64,000 nt of DNA, taken from NCBI GenBank assembly GCA_963834305.1, contig CAWIAX010000002.1:1550001-1614000 (forward strand), in the 5' to 3' direction. The notes beneath the pieces are model-generated. The model was not told the DNA's origin. It ran no database searches and was given only the letters and a program-made list of their open reading frames with translations. The DNA comes from JACCXG01 sp963834305. GTDB lineage: Bacteria; Acidobacteriota; Vicinamibacteria; Vicinamibacterales; 2-12-FULL-66-21. Positions 1-8,283 of the stretch are shown here, piece after piece (position 1 is the stretch's first letter; each line of letters starts with the position of its first letter). The position numbers and the translations under genes are program-made.

Positions 1-198
1 GTGGCGCTGGCTCAGGATTTTGGCGAGCATCGGCAGCGCTTCTTCGCTGCGGTACTCTTCGTCGCCGGCCAGCAGCACGACGTGGCGCCCCTGCCCCGGT
101 CCCGGCTTGGGCTGGTAGGACACGCTCGTGTCGGCGGCGCGCGTTGTCACCAGCGCCACGGTCGCGAGCCCGAGGGCGAACAGCAGGCCGATCTTCAT
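1..198 (-). CDS. ThuA-like/secreted protein, N-terminal part (runs off window)
   Basis: Only the first 66 codons lie in the window; the 3' end is cut by the window edge. The start ATG is followed by a short hydrophobic signal-peptide-like stretch ending near TTRAAD. A beta-strand and loop segment follows (GRHVVLLAGDEEYRSEEALP), which resembles the start of ThuA-like (GATase1-fold) domains in secreted proteins of Acidobacteria and Planctomycetes. It begins 4 bases after the stop of the preceding small membrane-protein gene, so the two are probably co-transcribed. The function is not resolved; the family call rests on this short segment only. Confidence 0.5.
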   Translation of the reverse strand, partial: MKIGLLFALGLATVALVTTRAADTSVSYQPKPGPGQGRHVVLLAGDEEYRSEEALPMLAKILSQRH

Positions 199-202
199 GT
201 CG

Positions 203-427
203 TCATGACTCCGTGCGGTCAGGTTTCGGGACGCCCGGCGCGGGCGTCCCCTTCGCGGCGTTGGTGGCGCCCAGCACGCGCCAGAGCGCCCAGGCGCCCC
301 CCCCGGCGGCGAGGGCGACGACCCAGGGCCAGCGCCGGCGCGGCGGCCCCCCCTTGATGACCCGCTCGAGGTGGCGGCGCCGGCTGTCGTGTTCCGGATC
401 CCCGTCGAAGTACACGTCTTCTGCCAT
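203..427 (-). CDS. small single-pass membrane protein, hypothetical
   Basis: A 74-residue protein with an acidic/basic N-terminus (about residues 1-32), one predicted membrane segment (WPWVVALAAGGGAWALW, about 33-49) and a proline-rich tail. I do not recognise a family. Its stop nearly abuts the start of the following ThuA-like gene, and the DUF2254 gene ends 22 bases upstream on the same strand, so all three may form one transcript. Codon use matches the neighbours, which supports a real gene, but no homologue is claimed. Confidence 0.5.
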   Translation of the reverse strand: MAEDVYFDGDPEHDSRRRHLERVIKGGPPRRRWPWVVALAAGGGAWALWRVLGATNAAKGTPAPGVPKPDRTES

Positions 428-448
428 GCCTGCGGCCCTGAGGATAGC

Positions 449-1780
449 TTACGCCGACGGCTCACCGTCGTTGAGCGTGCGGCTGACGGCGAAATATTGC
501 CGCTCGACCGCCTGGCGGTCTTCTTCTTCCGAAATCGCCTCGCGGGCGCCGCGCACGGTCATCTCGGCGTGCCGCCGCAGCGCGGCGCGGTCCTCCGGAC
601 GGCGCGCGGCCCCGGCGATCACGCCGATCGTCTCGAGGAGGCGGATGGCAATGGCGGCGCTCGCCCGGCCGTGCCGGCGGATCTCGTTGAATGCCGCGTC
701 CGCAATCCTCGCGAACGTTACCGGCGGCGCCACCACCCGGACGCGCCCCTCCTTGTCGAAACGGTAGGGCGAGGGGATCTCCCGCTGCGCGAGACGGCAC
801 AGCGCGGAGCCCAGCCGGTCGATGCAGGTGATGGCGGTGAACGGGTCGTTGACGCCGGGCGACAGCGCGCGTGCCGCGACCTCGACCAGCTGGTCGACCG
901 AGAACTCGACGTCCTGGGAGGGCGTGCGCTGGCTGCCCAGAACGAACGCGGTGTTCACACGCTCCGCCAGCGCTGCGTCCACGCAGTCGCCCGGACCCAC
1001 CGTCACGATCGGCGTCCCTGCGACCACGTAGTCGCCCGGCCGCCGCTCGATGCGGAAGATCGCATTGGCCTCCGTCGACACGCGCAGGAGGGCTTCAGTA
1101 TCGACGATCTGCACGTAGCCGTCGCCGTCGGCGGCGATCGGCCGCGACCGCGCGTCAAAGCTGTCGTCGAGCGCGTCCGCTGCCTCGCGGGGTTTACCCT
1201 CTCCGGTACGATCGGGGAACAGGCGGTCGATCCCGTGATTCAGCTCGGCGCCGACCCGCGCCACGATCTGGTCGGCCTGGATCGACACCGAGACGTGGTG
1301 GATGAAATAGATCAGGACGCCGAGGCTGAGGATCGCGAAGGCCACGCCGACGGTCACCGACACGTGCGGGACGAAGGCGACCTCGTCGACGCGGCGAATC
1401 GTCCGCAGCACGAGCAGGCAGTAGAGAAATGTCGAGACGAAGGTGCCAAGCACGACCTGGTTGGCCGTGTCGCGCATGAAGTTCCGCAGCAGGCGGGGCC
1501 CGAACTGCGACGAAGCGAGGGAGAGCGCCACGAGAGTCATCGAGAAGACGAGGCCGGCGATGGTAATCATCGAGCTCGCGATGGTGCCGAGCACCGCGCT
1601 GGCGCCTTCGGCGCCGCCCGTGTACACCCAGCCCAGCTCGAGCACCCACTCTTCCGCCATCGCCTCGTCGAACGTGACCATCGCAAAGGCGAGCCCGACC
1701 GCGCCGGCGGCCATGAGGGACGGCAGGAACCAGAAGCTGGAGCGAAGACGCTCCCAGTATTTGATGAGCAGTGGCCGCAC
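449..1780 (-). CDS. DUF2254 family membrane protein
   Basis: A 443-residue protein matching the DUF2254 pattern. Hydrophobic segments lie at about 18-40, 65-90 and 105-125, and a fourth at about 145-165. The family-like motif SSQFGPRLLRNFMRD (near residue 90) and HHVSVSIQADQI follow. The soluble C-terminal half contains the conserved ALSPGVNDPFTAITCIDRLG stretch (about 310-330). The length is normal for the family. Its biochemical role is unknown; it is an inner-membrane protein. It reads the same way as the OsmC gene upstream, separated by 25 bases. Confidence 0.85.
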   Translation of the reverse strand: MRPLLIKYWERLRSSFWFLPSLMAAGAVGLAFAMVTFDEAMAEEWVLELGWVYTGGAEGASAVLGTIASSMITIAGLVFSMTLVALSLASSQFGPRLLRNFMRDTANQVVLGTFVSTFLYCLLVLRTIRRVDEVAFVPHVSVTVGVAFAILSLGVLIYFIHHVSVSIQADQIVARVGAELNHGIDRLFPDRTGEGKPREAADALDDSFDARSRPIAADGDGYVQIVDTEALLRVSTEANAIFRIERRPGDYVVAGTPIVTVGPGDCVDAALAERVNTAFVLGSQRTPSQDVEFSVDQLVEVAARALSPGVNDPFTAITCIDRLGSALCRLAQREIPSPYRFDKEGRVRVVAPPVTFARIADAAFNEIRRHGRASAAIAIRLLETIGVIAGAARRPEDRAALRRHAEMTVRGAREAISEEEDRQAVERQYFAVSRTLNDGEPSA

Positions 1781-1805
1781 AGCCGGACCTCAGGAATGAG
1801 CCGCG

Positions 1806-2282
1806 TCAGCCGCCGTGGCGCAGCTGGAGCTCGGTGGTGATGTCGATCGCCCGATGCAGCGATCGATACACCGGACATTTCGGCTTGAAGACCTCGTGGG
1901 CGCGCCCGGCGGCCGCGGCCGCCTCCGGCGCTGCCGCCTCGAGCGAGAACACCACGTGAATGCGCCGCAGGACCAGTGTGCCCTCCTCGACCTCCACCTC
2001 TCCGGTGGCGACGGCCGTCAACTGGTCACCCGTGGCCCCTATCCCGCGCGCTTCCAGCGCGCCAGCAAGTGTGCCCAGCAGTCAACCGCCGGCGGCTGCG
2101 ATCACGTAGTCGATGGTGGTGGCGTGCGGATCCGGCACCTCCCCCTCGATGCCGTAATGGCGGGCGATCGCCCCGTGGGTGCCGAATCGCACGGGCTCCT
2201 TCTCGGCCGGCATCTGCGCGAGGCGCAGAGGCCCCTTGATACGCCTGAGGGGAATGTCGGCTCGATAGACCACGTCGCTCAT
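1806..2282 (-). CDS. OsmC-family peroxiredoxin-like protein, candidate selenoprotein (Sec at UGA codon 67)
   Basis: The ATG start has a good ribosome binding site (AAGGAG, 8 bases upstream). It opens a frame of 158 residues interrupted by exactly one in-frame TGA at 2084-2082. Both sides of the TGA are in the same frame and match OsmC: DPHATTIDYVIAAAGG before it and LLGTLAGALEARGI after it. OsmC/Ohr proteins place their first redox cysteine in this spot (GG-C-LLGTL). The second cysteine is present downstream (FKPKCPVYRSLHRA). A perfect 7-bp hairpin with a GGA loop starts 20 bases after the UGA, where a bacterial SECIS element should lie. The simplest reading is a Sec-containing hydroperoxide reductase. 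The alternatives are a TGC-to-TGA sequence error or a recent nonsense mutation. Confidence 0.75.
2046..2062 (-). promoter_or_regulatory. candidate bacterial SECIS hairpin downstream of in-frame UGA
   Basis: On the mRNA strand GCGCGCU pairs perfectly with AGCGCGC around a GGA loop. The loop begins 27 nucleotides after the UGA. Bacterial SECIS elements are stem-loops inside the coding region just after the UGA, with a G in the first two apical-loop positions; this fits. The caveat is that GC-rich coding DNA can form such stems by chance. Confidence 0.6.
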
Positions 2283-2377
2283 GAGAGTTGCTCCTTGCCC
2301 CGCGCCCCCGGTCGGACGGCGCCTGCACCCGGGCAGGCTGGGCACCTGCAGGGTATCAGGTGTGGGACCGCGGTACG

Positions 2378-3016
2378 CTACCGGCCGCGGGGCGGGGCAG
2401 GAACCCCGTCGAAGAAATCGACGACGCCGGTCTCGAGCGAATATTCGGCGCCGACGACCACCAGCCCCTCCTCCTGGATCAGCTGCTCGAGCAGCGGCGA
2501 GCCGTGGCGCAGGTGATTGGTCGAGGCCCGGATGTTGGCGCGCACCGCCCGCTGGACGAGCGCGTCCATGTCGTGCCTGAGCTCGGTCGCGAGCAGCGTC
2601 TCGACCGAGGGGCGCACGCGGTCGACAATCGACCGGAGATTGCGGGACTGGTTCTCGGTCGGCTGCTGCAGCTCTTCGACCGTGGCCAGGATCGCCCCGC
2701 ACTGCGAATGTCCGAGCACGACGACGAGCTGCGTGCCGAACCGCGCCGCCGCGAACTCGACGCTGCCGACCTGCGACGGCGCGACGATGTTGCCCGCCAC
2801 GCGAATGACGAACAGGTCGCCCAGCCCCTGGTCGAAGACGATTTCGGCGGGGACGCGCGAATCCGAACAGCCGAGGATGATGGCAAACGGCTGCTGCGTC
2901 ATCGCCAGTTCGGCGCGGCGGTTGCGATCCAGGACCGCATCCGAATTCCCGATCTGCGAGACGAACCTGTGGTTGCCTTCGCGCAGCCGCGCGAGTGCCT
3001 CACGCGCCGTCACCAT
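2378..3016 (-). CDS. beta-class carbonic anhydrase
   Basis: Catalyses reversible CO2 hydration in the cytoplasm. The zinc ligands and catalytic dyad are visible: CSDSRVP (Cys, Asp/Arg dyad) in the first half and HSQCGA (His and Cys) about 60 residues later, with RVAGNIV between them. I choose the ATG at 3016 (MVTAREALARL, 212 residues) rather than the longer frame. A GGAGG lies 7 bases upstream of it, and the extra N-terminal residues of the longer frame would overlap the Dps gene. It lies between Dps and the OsmC-type gene on the same strand, a stress-like grouping. It is intact, unlike the truncated second carbonic anhydrase at 30.4 kb. Confidence 0.93.
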   Translation of the reverse strand: MVTAREALARLREGNHRFVSQIGNSDAVLDRNRRAELAMTQQPFAIILGCSDSRVPAEIVFDQGLGDLFVIRVAGNIVAPSQVGSVEFAAARFGTQLVVVLGHSQCGAILATVEELQQPTENQSRNLRSIVDRVRPSVETLLATELRHDMDALVQRAVRANIRASTNHLRHGSPLLEQLIQEEGLVVVGAEYSLETGVVDFFDGVPAPPRGR

Positions 3017-3053
3017 CCCGTGGCCTCCGACTGCATCGACCGGTTGCCCATGC

Positions 3054-3515
3054 CTACTCGAGATGGCTCCGCAGCATCCAGGCATTCTTCTCGTGCACGT
3101 CGAGCCGCCGCGTCGCCAGATCGGCCGTCGCCTGGTCGACTGATTTCTCCGCCGACTCGATCACCTGATGGGCAACCTTGGCCACCGCCTCCTGATCCTT
3201 GACCAGCTTCCGGATCATCTCCTTCGCATCCGGCCGGCCGGTCTCTTCCTTGACGACGCTGAGCTCGGTGAAAGCCGAATAGCTGGCCGGCGCGAAGGCG
3301 CCGAGCGCCCGGATCCGCTCCGCAATTTCGTCGACGGCTGCCGCCATCTCGGTGTACTGCGTCTCGAACAGCGTATGGAGCGTCGTGAACATCGGGCCGG
3401 TGACGTTCCAGTGATAGTTGTGGGATTTCAGATAGAGCGTGTAGGTGCTGGCGAGGAGCGTCGAGAGCGACTCGACCGTGTCGTGCTTGCCGCCGGTCTT
3501 CTTGTTCTTCGGCAT
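3054..3515 (-). CDS. dps: Dps/ferritin-like DNA-protection protein
   Basis: A 153-residue four-helix-bundle protein of the Dps family, which oxidises and stores iron and protects DNA. The ferroxidase signature is clear: HNYHWNVTGPMFTTLH followed by the FETQYTEM helix, then AERIRALG and the C-terminal helix ending VHEKNAWMLRSHLE. The lysine-rich N-terminus (MPKNKKTGGKHD) is the sort of extension that binds DNA in Dps proteins. Position next to an OsmC-like peroxidase suggests an oxidative-stress cluster (inference). Confidence 0.92.
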   Translation of the reverse strand: MPKNKKTGGKHDTVESLSTLLASTYTLYLKSHNYHWNVTGPMFTTLHTLFETQYTEMAAAVDEIAERIRALGAFAPASYSAFTELSVVKEETGRPDAKEMIRKLVKDQEAVAKVAHQVIESAEKSVDQATADLATRRLDVHEKNAWMLRSHLE

Positions 3516-3560
3516 TCGTCCTCCGTCGATTCGTGGCCGAGGAGCGTCCCCTGCCGCCCT

Positions 3561-4722
3561 TCAGGATAGCGCGGATGGCGCGGCGGACGCACCGGCCCGC
3601 TCGCGGGTGCCGGCACCCGCACGCCATACCAATGCATGCCCGCCATGAAGAGTCGGCGCCCGGCCGCGTCCTGGCCGGCGCGGGGGAACGAGACACGGCA
3701 GGCGTCGGGGGCGGTATCGCTGACGAACTCGCCGCTGCCCAGGTAGCGCAGCGGCGTGGTCGGCCCCGGCGGCGGCATCTCGAGCCAGAGGCGGTCGCCG
3801 CGCGGCACGATGCGGATCGTGAAGACGCCGATATCGTATCGCCCCGCGAATCGCGTGCGCTCCGAGGCCGCCAGCCGGCGCTCGACGAAGACCGGCTCCG
3901 GCAGCCCGAGGACGTGCCGCGCGAGGCGGCGCTCGATGCCCCGACGCCAGCCGCCGCAGCCAGGTGGCGAGATCGCGCGCGTGCCCGCACAGGCCGCCAT
4001 CCCCGCGAATCCAGTTCATGTTCTCCGGCGTGGACGGCACCACCGCGCCGTCGCGCAGGACGTGGCCGCGCGCCTCCGCCGGGAGCCGGCGGATCGACGG
4101 ACACTGGCGCAGCGAGGTGAGGCCCTGCGGCCTGAAGAACTCGGCGGCCAGGCCTCCTCGTACGGCAGCTGCGTCACCCGTTCGGCGATCAGCGCCAGGA
4201 GCAGGTAGTTGGCATTGCTGTCGGACCAGCGGGAGCCCGGCGGGAAGTCAACCGGGGCCTCGGTCAGGATGCCAATGAGCTCGCCGGTCTGACGGCTCAC
4301 GTCCTCGATGCCGGCCTGGTAGGCCGGCAGGGTGAACGGCTCGCGGATCCCCGACGTGTGATTGAGCAGGTGGCGAATCCGCAGCTCCGGCGGCAGGCCA
4401 ATGAACGCCGGCAGATGCGCGCTCACGGCGTCGTCGAGCGAGAGCCGGCCCTGCTCCGCGAGCCGGAGGATGAGCGCCGCCAGGAACTGCTTGCCGATCG
4501 AGCCGAACTCGAACTCCGTCAGGTCGGTCACCGGCACGGCGCGGGCCGGGTCCACCAGCCCATACCCGCGGCCAACCAGCACGGTGTCTGCCTGGAGCAC
4601 CACGACGGCGAGCCCCGGCACCCTGAGCTCGTCGACCGCCGTCTGCGCGATCCGATCGACGTCGGCGGCGAACCCTCGCGTCGGGTCAGGGACCCATCAT
4701 GCAACGCAAACGGCTGGAACAC
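3561..4722 (-). CDS. serine hydrolase, beta-lactamase/class C family, frameshifted
   Basis: The readable core has the SxxK nucleophile motif (FGSIGKQFLAALILRLAEQG), the HLLNHTSGI motif and a WSDSNANYLLLALIAERV segment in the position of the YxN motif. The typical tyrosine is replaced by Asp in the D-S-N triplet. The frame changes near 4150 and again near 3990, after which FAGRYDIGVFTIRIVPRGDR and YLGSGEFVSD continue the C-terminal domain. The N-terminus also needs a shift near 4675 to reach a start codon (GTG 4722). It is either a decaying gene or hit by sequencing indels, and the exact ends are uncertain. Confidence 0.6.
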
Positions 4723-4796
4723 GAAGGCCTCCGCCGGACCGGCGGCGGACCGGAGCGGCGGAGGCCTCTGGCTCGCGAACGACCAGTGCGGCGCGT

Positions 4797-5342
4797 CTAA
4801 TGATCGTGGCCGCGATTGCCGTCGATCTGCGATCGCACTTCGCCGCCCGGGAACTTGGTCGAGTGCACGTTGACGTAAGTGACCCCGGCGCGCATCGCTT
4901 TCAGCAGCTCCTCGAACTCGCCGGTATTGATGCCCTGATTACGGGCTGCCTGCGTGGCAGGGATGTTCGGGCTGACGTCCAGGTCGGTGAGGGTGCCGGT
5001 GATCGTGGCGGGCGCCGGCGGGCAGGGCTGCGTACCCACGGGACCGTTCCCGAGATTCGAACACAGGAAGACGGTGATGCCGCCATTTGCGCCCTTCTGG
5101 CCGAGATGGATGTGTGACTGCTGCACATCCCCTTCGAGACCCGAATAGGACAGGCTGTACTGGATCTCGGTGCCGTCACGGTTGATCCGCGCCCGGAACT
5201 GCGCCTCCGCCGCCGTGGAGACGGCCGGGACTTCTTCGTAGCCGCTCAGAAACTCACGAATGGACTTGAAACCGTCGCCTGCCGCCAGGGCCGACGCCGC
5301 AGCGGCCAGCACCAGTCCCATTGCTATCACGGTCTTTTTCAT
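4797..5342 (-). CDS. secreted CHRD-domain protein
   Basis: 181 residues starting at ATG 5342, which has GGGGAG five bases upstream. An N-terminal signal peptide (MKKTVIAMGLVLAAAASALA) is followed by a CHRD (chordin-like) domain. Landmarks are LSGYEEVPAVSTAAEAQFRA, QQSHIHLGQKGANGGITVFLC and the terminal AGVTYVNVHSTKFPGGEVRS. CHRD proteins are exported and of unknown biochemical role in bacteria. Two cysteines may form a disulfide. The longer upstream frame lacks a credible start and is not used. Confidence 0.9.
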   Translation of the reverse strand: MKKTVIAMGLVLAAAASALAAGDGFKSIREFLSGYEEVPAVSTAAEAQFRARINRDGTEIQYSLSYSGLEGDVQQSHIHLGQKGANGGITVFLCSNLGNGPVGTQPCPPAPATITGTLTDLDVSPNIPATQAARNQGINTGEFEELLKAMRAGVTYVNVHSTKFPGGEVRSQIDGNRGHDH

Positions 5343-5533
5343 TGCTGCTCCCCAGTTTGAGTCGACGCCTCCGCCGGGCCGCACCTGCCCTGCGCGGAAA
5401 CACGGTCGGATCGTGTGTGCTCCGGCCTGAGCAAGAAGCTCTCCCGCCGACCGCACGGCCATGACGAGGGAAAAAGGGCTGGACGCTCAATGAGCGCGAG
5501 CGTGCGACGTAAACATTTACGGGATTCGTCGCC

Positions 5534-7633
5534 TCAGATCGAGAAGGGGCCGTCGAGAACGTCCCGGACCTTTCGCGTCAACATGGCCGGCGTGAAGGGC
5601 TTCTGCAGGAAGTTCACGCCGTCCTGCGAGACGCCATGCCGGACCACAGCATCGTCGGTGTAGCCGCTCAGGAAGAGGACACGCACGTCGGCACGCTGCT
5701 GGCGGATGCGCTCGGCGACCAGCCGGCCGCCCATCCCGGGCATGATCACATCGGTCACGAGCAGATGGATCGGGCCCTGGTGGTCGGCGGCCAGCCGGGT
5801 TGCGGCGGCGCCGTCGGAGGCCTCGATGACCGCGTAGCCCGAGCTCGACAGAATCTGACGGAGCAGCCCGCGCACCTGCGCCTCGTCCTCGACCACCAGG
5901 ATCGTCTCGGTGCCGCCGGCGGGCATGTCGCGCACGGCGACGGCGTCGGCGGCCGGCTCTGTCGTCACCGGCAGGCAGACCCGGATCGTCGTACCCATCC
6001 CGAGATCCGTCTCCACCTCGACGTGGCCTCCGGACTGCCGGACGATGCCGTAAACGGTGGCCAGGCCAAGCCCCGTTCCTTTGCCCGGGGCTTTGGTCGT
6101 GAAGAACGGCTCGAACAGCCGCACCCTGACTTCCTCCGGCATCCCGGAGCCCGAGTCGGACACCGACAGCATCACGTGCGGGCCGGAGCCGGCGTCCGGG
6201 TGGAGGCGGGAGTAGTCCTCATCGAGCTCGAGATTCCTGGTTTCGATGTGAAGCTGCCCTCCCTGGGGCATGGCGTCCCGGGCGTTGACCGCCAGGTTCA
6301 TGAGGACCTGCTGAATCTGTCCCGGGTCGGCCTTCACCGCCGACAGGCCGGCCGCCAGGTCGGTCGTCAGCTGCACGTCCTCCCCGATCACACGATGGAG
6401 CATCCCTTCGGCATCCGCCACGACCGCGTTCAGGTCCAGCACCCGCGGCGCCAGGATCTGCCGGCGGCTGAACGCGAGCAGCTGGTGGGTCAGCTCGGCC
6501 GATCGCGCCCCGGCCCGGCGGATCTCGGTGACGGATGGGCGGGAGGGGTCGTCTGGCGGCAGGTCCTCGAGCAGCATGTCGGCATAGCCGTTGATGACCG
6601 TGAGCAGGTTGTTGAAGTCGTGCGCGACGCCGCCGGCCAGCCGGCCGATGGCCTCCATCTTCTGCGACTGCTGATACTGGTGCTCGAGCTGTTTCTGATC
6701 GGTCACGTCGAGGAACGTGACGACGACGCCGGCCGACAGCGCGCCGCTGGGGGCGGCAGTGAAGACACCCCAGCGCGTCGTCGCGTCAGAACGCCGGACA
6801 CCGAGCGTCATGGGCGGCTGCGCCACGCCGGTCACCAGGCAGCGCGAGACGGGATACTCCTCCACCGGGAGCTCCGACCCGTCCTCGCGGATCGTGGTCG
6901 CGGCCCAGTCCGCCACGTACATCCCCGTCAGCCGGTCGAACGTGAGCCCGAGGAAGTCGATGGCGCGATCGTTCGCCGTGCGGACCGCGCCGTCGCGGTT
7001 CACGAGCACTACGCCGACGGGGACCGCCGCCAGGACCTGCCGGGTGATCTCCTCGCTGCGGCGGAGCGCGGCTTCCGCACGGGCGCGCTCGATGTGCGCC
7101 CACGACCGTTCGACGACCGCTTCGACCAGCGCCACGTCGGCGGCCGTCCAGTTCCGCTCTCTCGAGTGATAAACGGACATGAGGGCGGTCGGGCGGCCGT
7201 CCTGCACGAGCGGGCACGCAATGAAGGCCTGGACGCCGATCGCTTGGAATGCCGCGCAATCCTGCGGCTCGAGCTCCCGCGTCACGTCGCGGACAACGAA
7301 CGTCCGCCCGGCCCGCATCGCCGCCGAGGTGCTCGCGCCGAACTCTTCGAGCCGGTAAGCGCCCGTGAGGCTGCTGGTGGCTCCGGCTGTCCATTCGTCG
7401 TGGATCACGTAGCGGTCGCCGTCCGGTTCCACGTGCGCGTACGCGCATCCGGTCGCGTCCAGGTGCTCACCGAGCAGCCGGGTGGTGGCCGCCATGACGG
7501 CCTTTGGTCCGTCGGCCGGGCGGGCGGCCTCCGCCAGCGCGTCCAGAAACCTGAACCGCGCCTCGCTCGCCCGCAGGTCGTCTTCGGTCCGGCCGCGATT
7601 CCGGGCGTCGGCGACACGGGTAGGCTCATGCAT
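5534..7633 (-). CDS. hybrid sensor histidine kinase (GAF-PAS-HisKA-HATPase-REC)
   Basis: 699 residues, soluble. A GAF-like domain occupies roughly residues 20-185 and a PAS domain about 195-315. The HisKA dimerisation/phosphoacceptor helix reads RLAGGVAHDFNNLLTVINGY (about 340-360). The HATPase_c part has the N box (MNLAVNARDAMPQGG) and the G boxes (VSDSGSGMPEEV, GKGTGLGLATVYGIV). A C-terminal receiver domain has acceptor Asp in LLVTDVIMPGM and the KPF signature. No transmembrane helices, so it should sense a cytoplasmic signal. The start overlaps the end of the upstream methyltransferase gene by 8 bases, suggesting coupling. The partner output regulator is not in the window. Confidence 0.92.
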   Translation of the reverse strand: MHEPTRVADARNRGRTEDDLRASEARFRFLDALAEAARPADGPKAVMAATTRLLGEHLDATGCAYAHVEPDGDRYVIHDEWTAGATSSLTGAYRLEEFGASTSAAMRAGRTFVVRDVTRELEPQDCAAFQAIGVQAFIACPLVQDGRPTALMSVYHSRERNWTAADVALVEAVVERSWAHIERARAEAALRRSEEITRQVLAAVPVGVVLVNRDGAVRTANDRAIDFLGLTFDRLTGMYVADWAATTIREDGSELPVEEYPVSRCLVTGVAQPPMTLGVRRSDATTRWGVFTAAPSGALSAGVVVTFLDVTDQKQLEHQYQQSQKMEAIGRLAGGVAHDFNNLLTVINGYADMLLEDLPPDDPSRPSVTEIRRAGARSAELTHQLLAFSRRQILAPRVLDLNAVVADAEGMLHRVIGEDVQLTTDLAAGLSAVKADPGQIQQVLMNLAVNARDAMPQGGQLHIETRNLELDEDYSRLHPDAGSGPHVMLSVSDSGSGMPEEVRVRLFEPFFTTKAPGKGTGLGLATVYGIVRQSGGHVEVETDLGMGTTIRVCLPVTTEPAADAVAVRDMPAGGTETILVVEDEAQVRGLLRQILSSSGYAVIEASDGAAATRLAADHQGPIHLLVTDVIMPGMGGRLVAERIRQQRADVRVLFLSGYTDDAVVRHGVSQDGVNFLQKPFTPAMLTRKVRDVLDGPFSI

Positions 7634-8229
7634 GTGGAGGGGCACCGCCCGGCGACGTTCTCACGAGGACCATCAGGCCGGACGCCCAGGCGAGCCGTGC
7701 CGGCACGAAATCGGGCCGCGCTTCGAGGGCGGCGATCACGTCCGGGAGCCTCGCCGCGTGCCCGGCGGGCCAGCCGGGCTGCGGCAGGAGATCGTCGATG
7801 ACATAGATCCCGCCGAGGCGGAGAAGCCGCAGCGCCTCGTCCACGTGGGTGAACTTGCCGGGCCACGCGTCCGCGTAGATCAGAATCGAGCCCGCCTGGC
7901 TGCGCCGCCTCGAGATAGGCCGCGCCGTCGCCGTGATGGAACGTGACCCGGGCGTCGTGCCCGAGATGACGCGTGGCCACGTCCAGGGCGCGCCTGTCGT
8001 TGTCCACCGACGTGAGCCGGGAGCCGGCGTCCATCCCGGCAAGGAGCCACGCGGTGCCCACCCCGGTCCCCGTTCCGAGTTCGAGCAGCCGGCCGCCCGG
8101 CTTCGACGCCGCGAGGGTGCGGAGCAGCGCCCCGGTCCGCGGCTCCGAGGCCAGCGTGAAGCCGATCCGCTCCGTATCCTCCAGGAGAGCGGCCAACCCG
8201 GGTGGGGCGGCAATCTCGTGATCGTTCAT
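7626..8229 (-). CDS. SAM-dependent O-methyltransferase (one-base frameshift)
   Basis: About 200 residues. The SAM-binding motif I is LLELGTGTGVGTAWLLAGM, and motif II is LTSVDNDRRALDVA. The chain then shifts frame near 7893 and continues with LIYADAWPGKFTHVDEALRL and LGGIYVIDDLLPQPGW, the conserved methyltransferase-3 core. The total span is 3n+1 bases, so one inserted base explains it. Divergently oriented from the PIG-L gene, with about 54 bases between them. Substrate unknown; catechol/caffeoyl-CoA-type O-methyltransferases share this core. Confidence 0.8.
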
Positions 8230-8283
8230 CGCGTTCGCCTTCAGATGCTAGAACAGATCGGACGGGGCGATTAGAATTCCTCG

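Noticed and set aside
371..1840. Long plus-strand frame over the DUF2254 gene
   Set aside because: Shadow of the DUF2254 gene; composition is atypical and no ribosome binding site is seen.
3561..4722. In-frame UGA selenoprotein explanation for the broken serine hydrolase
   Set aside because: The breaks change reading frame rather than being in-frame UGA, and no SECIS-like stem at the right distance was seen.
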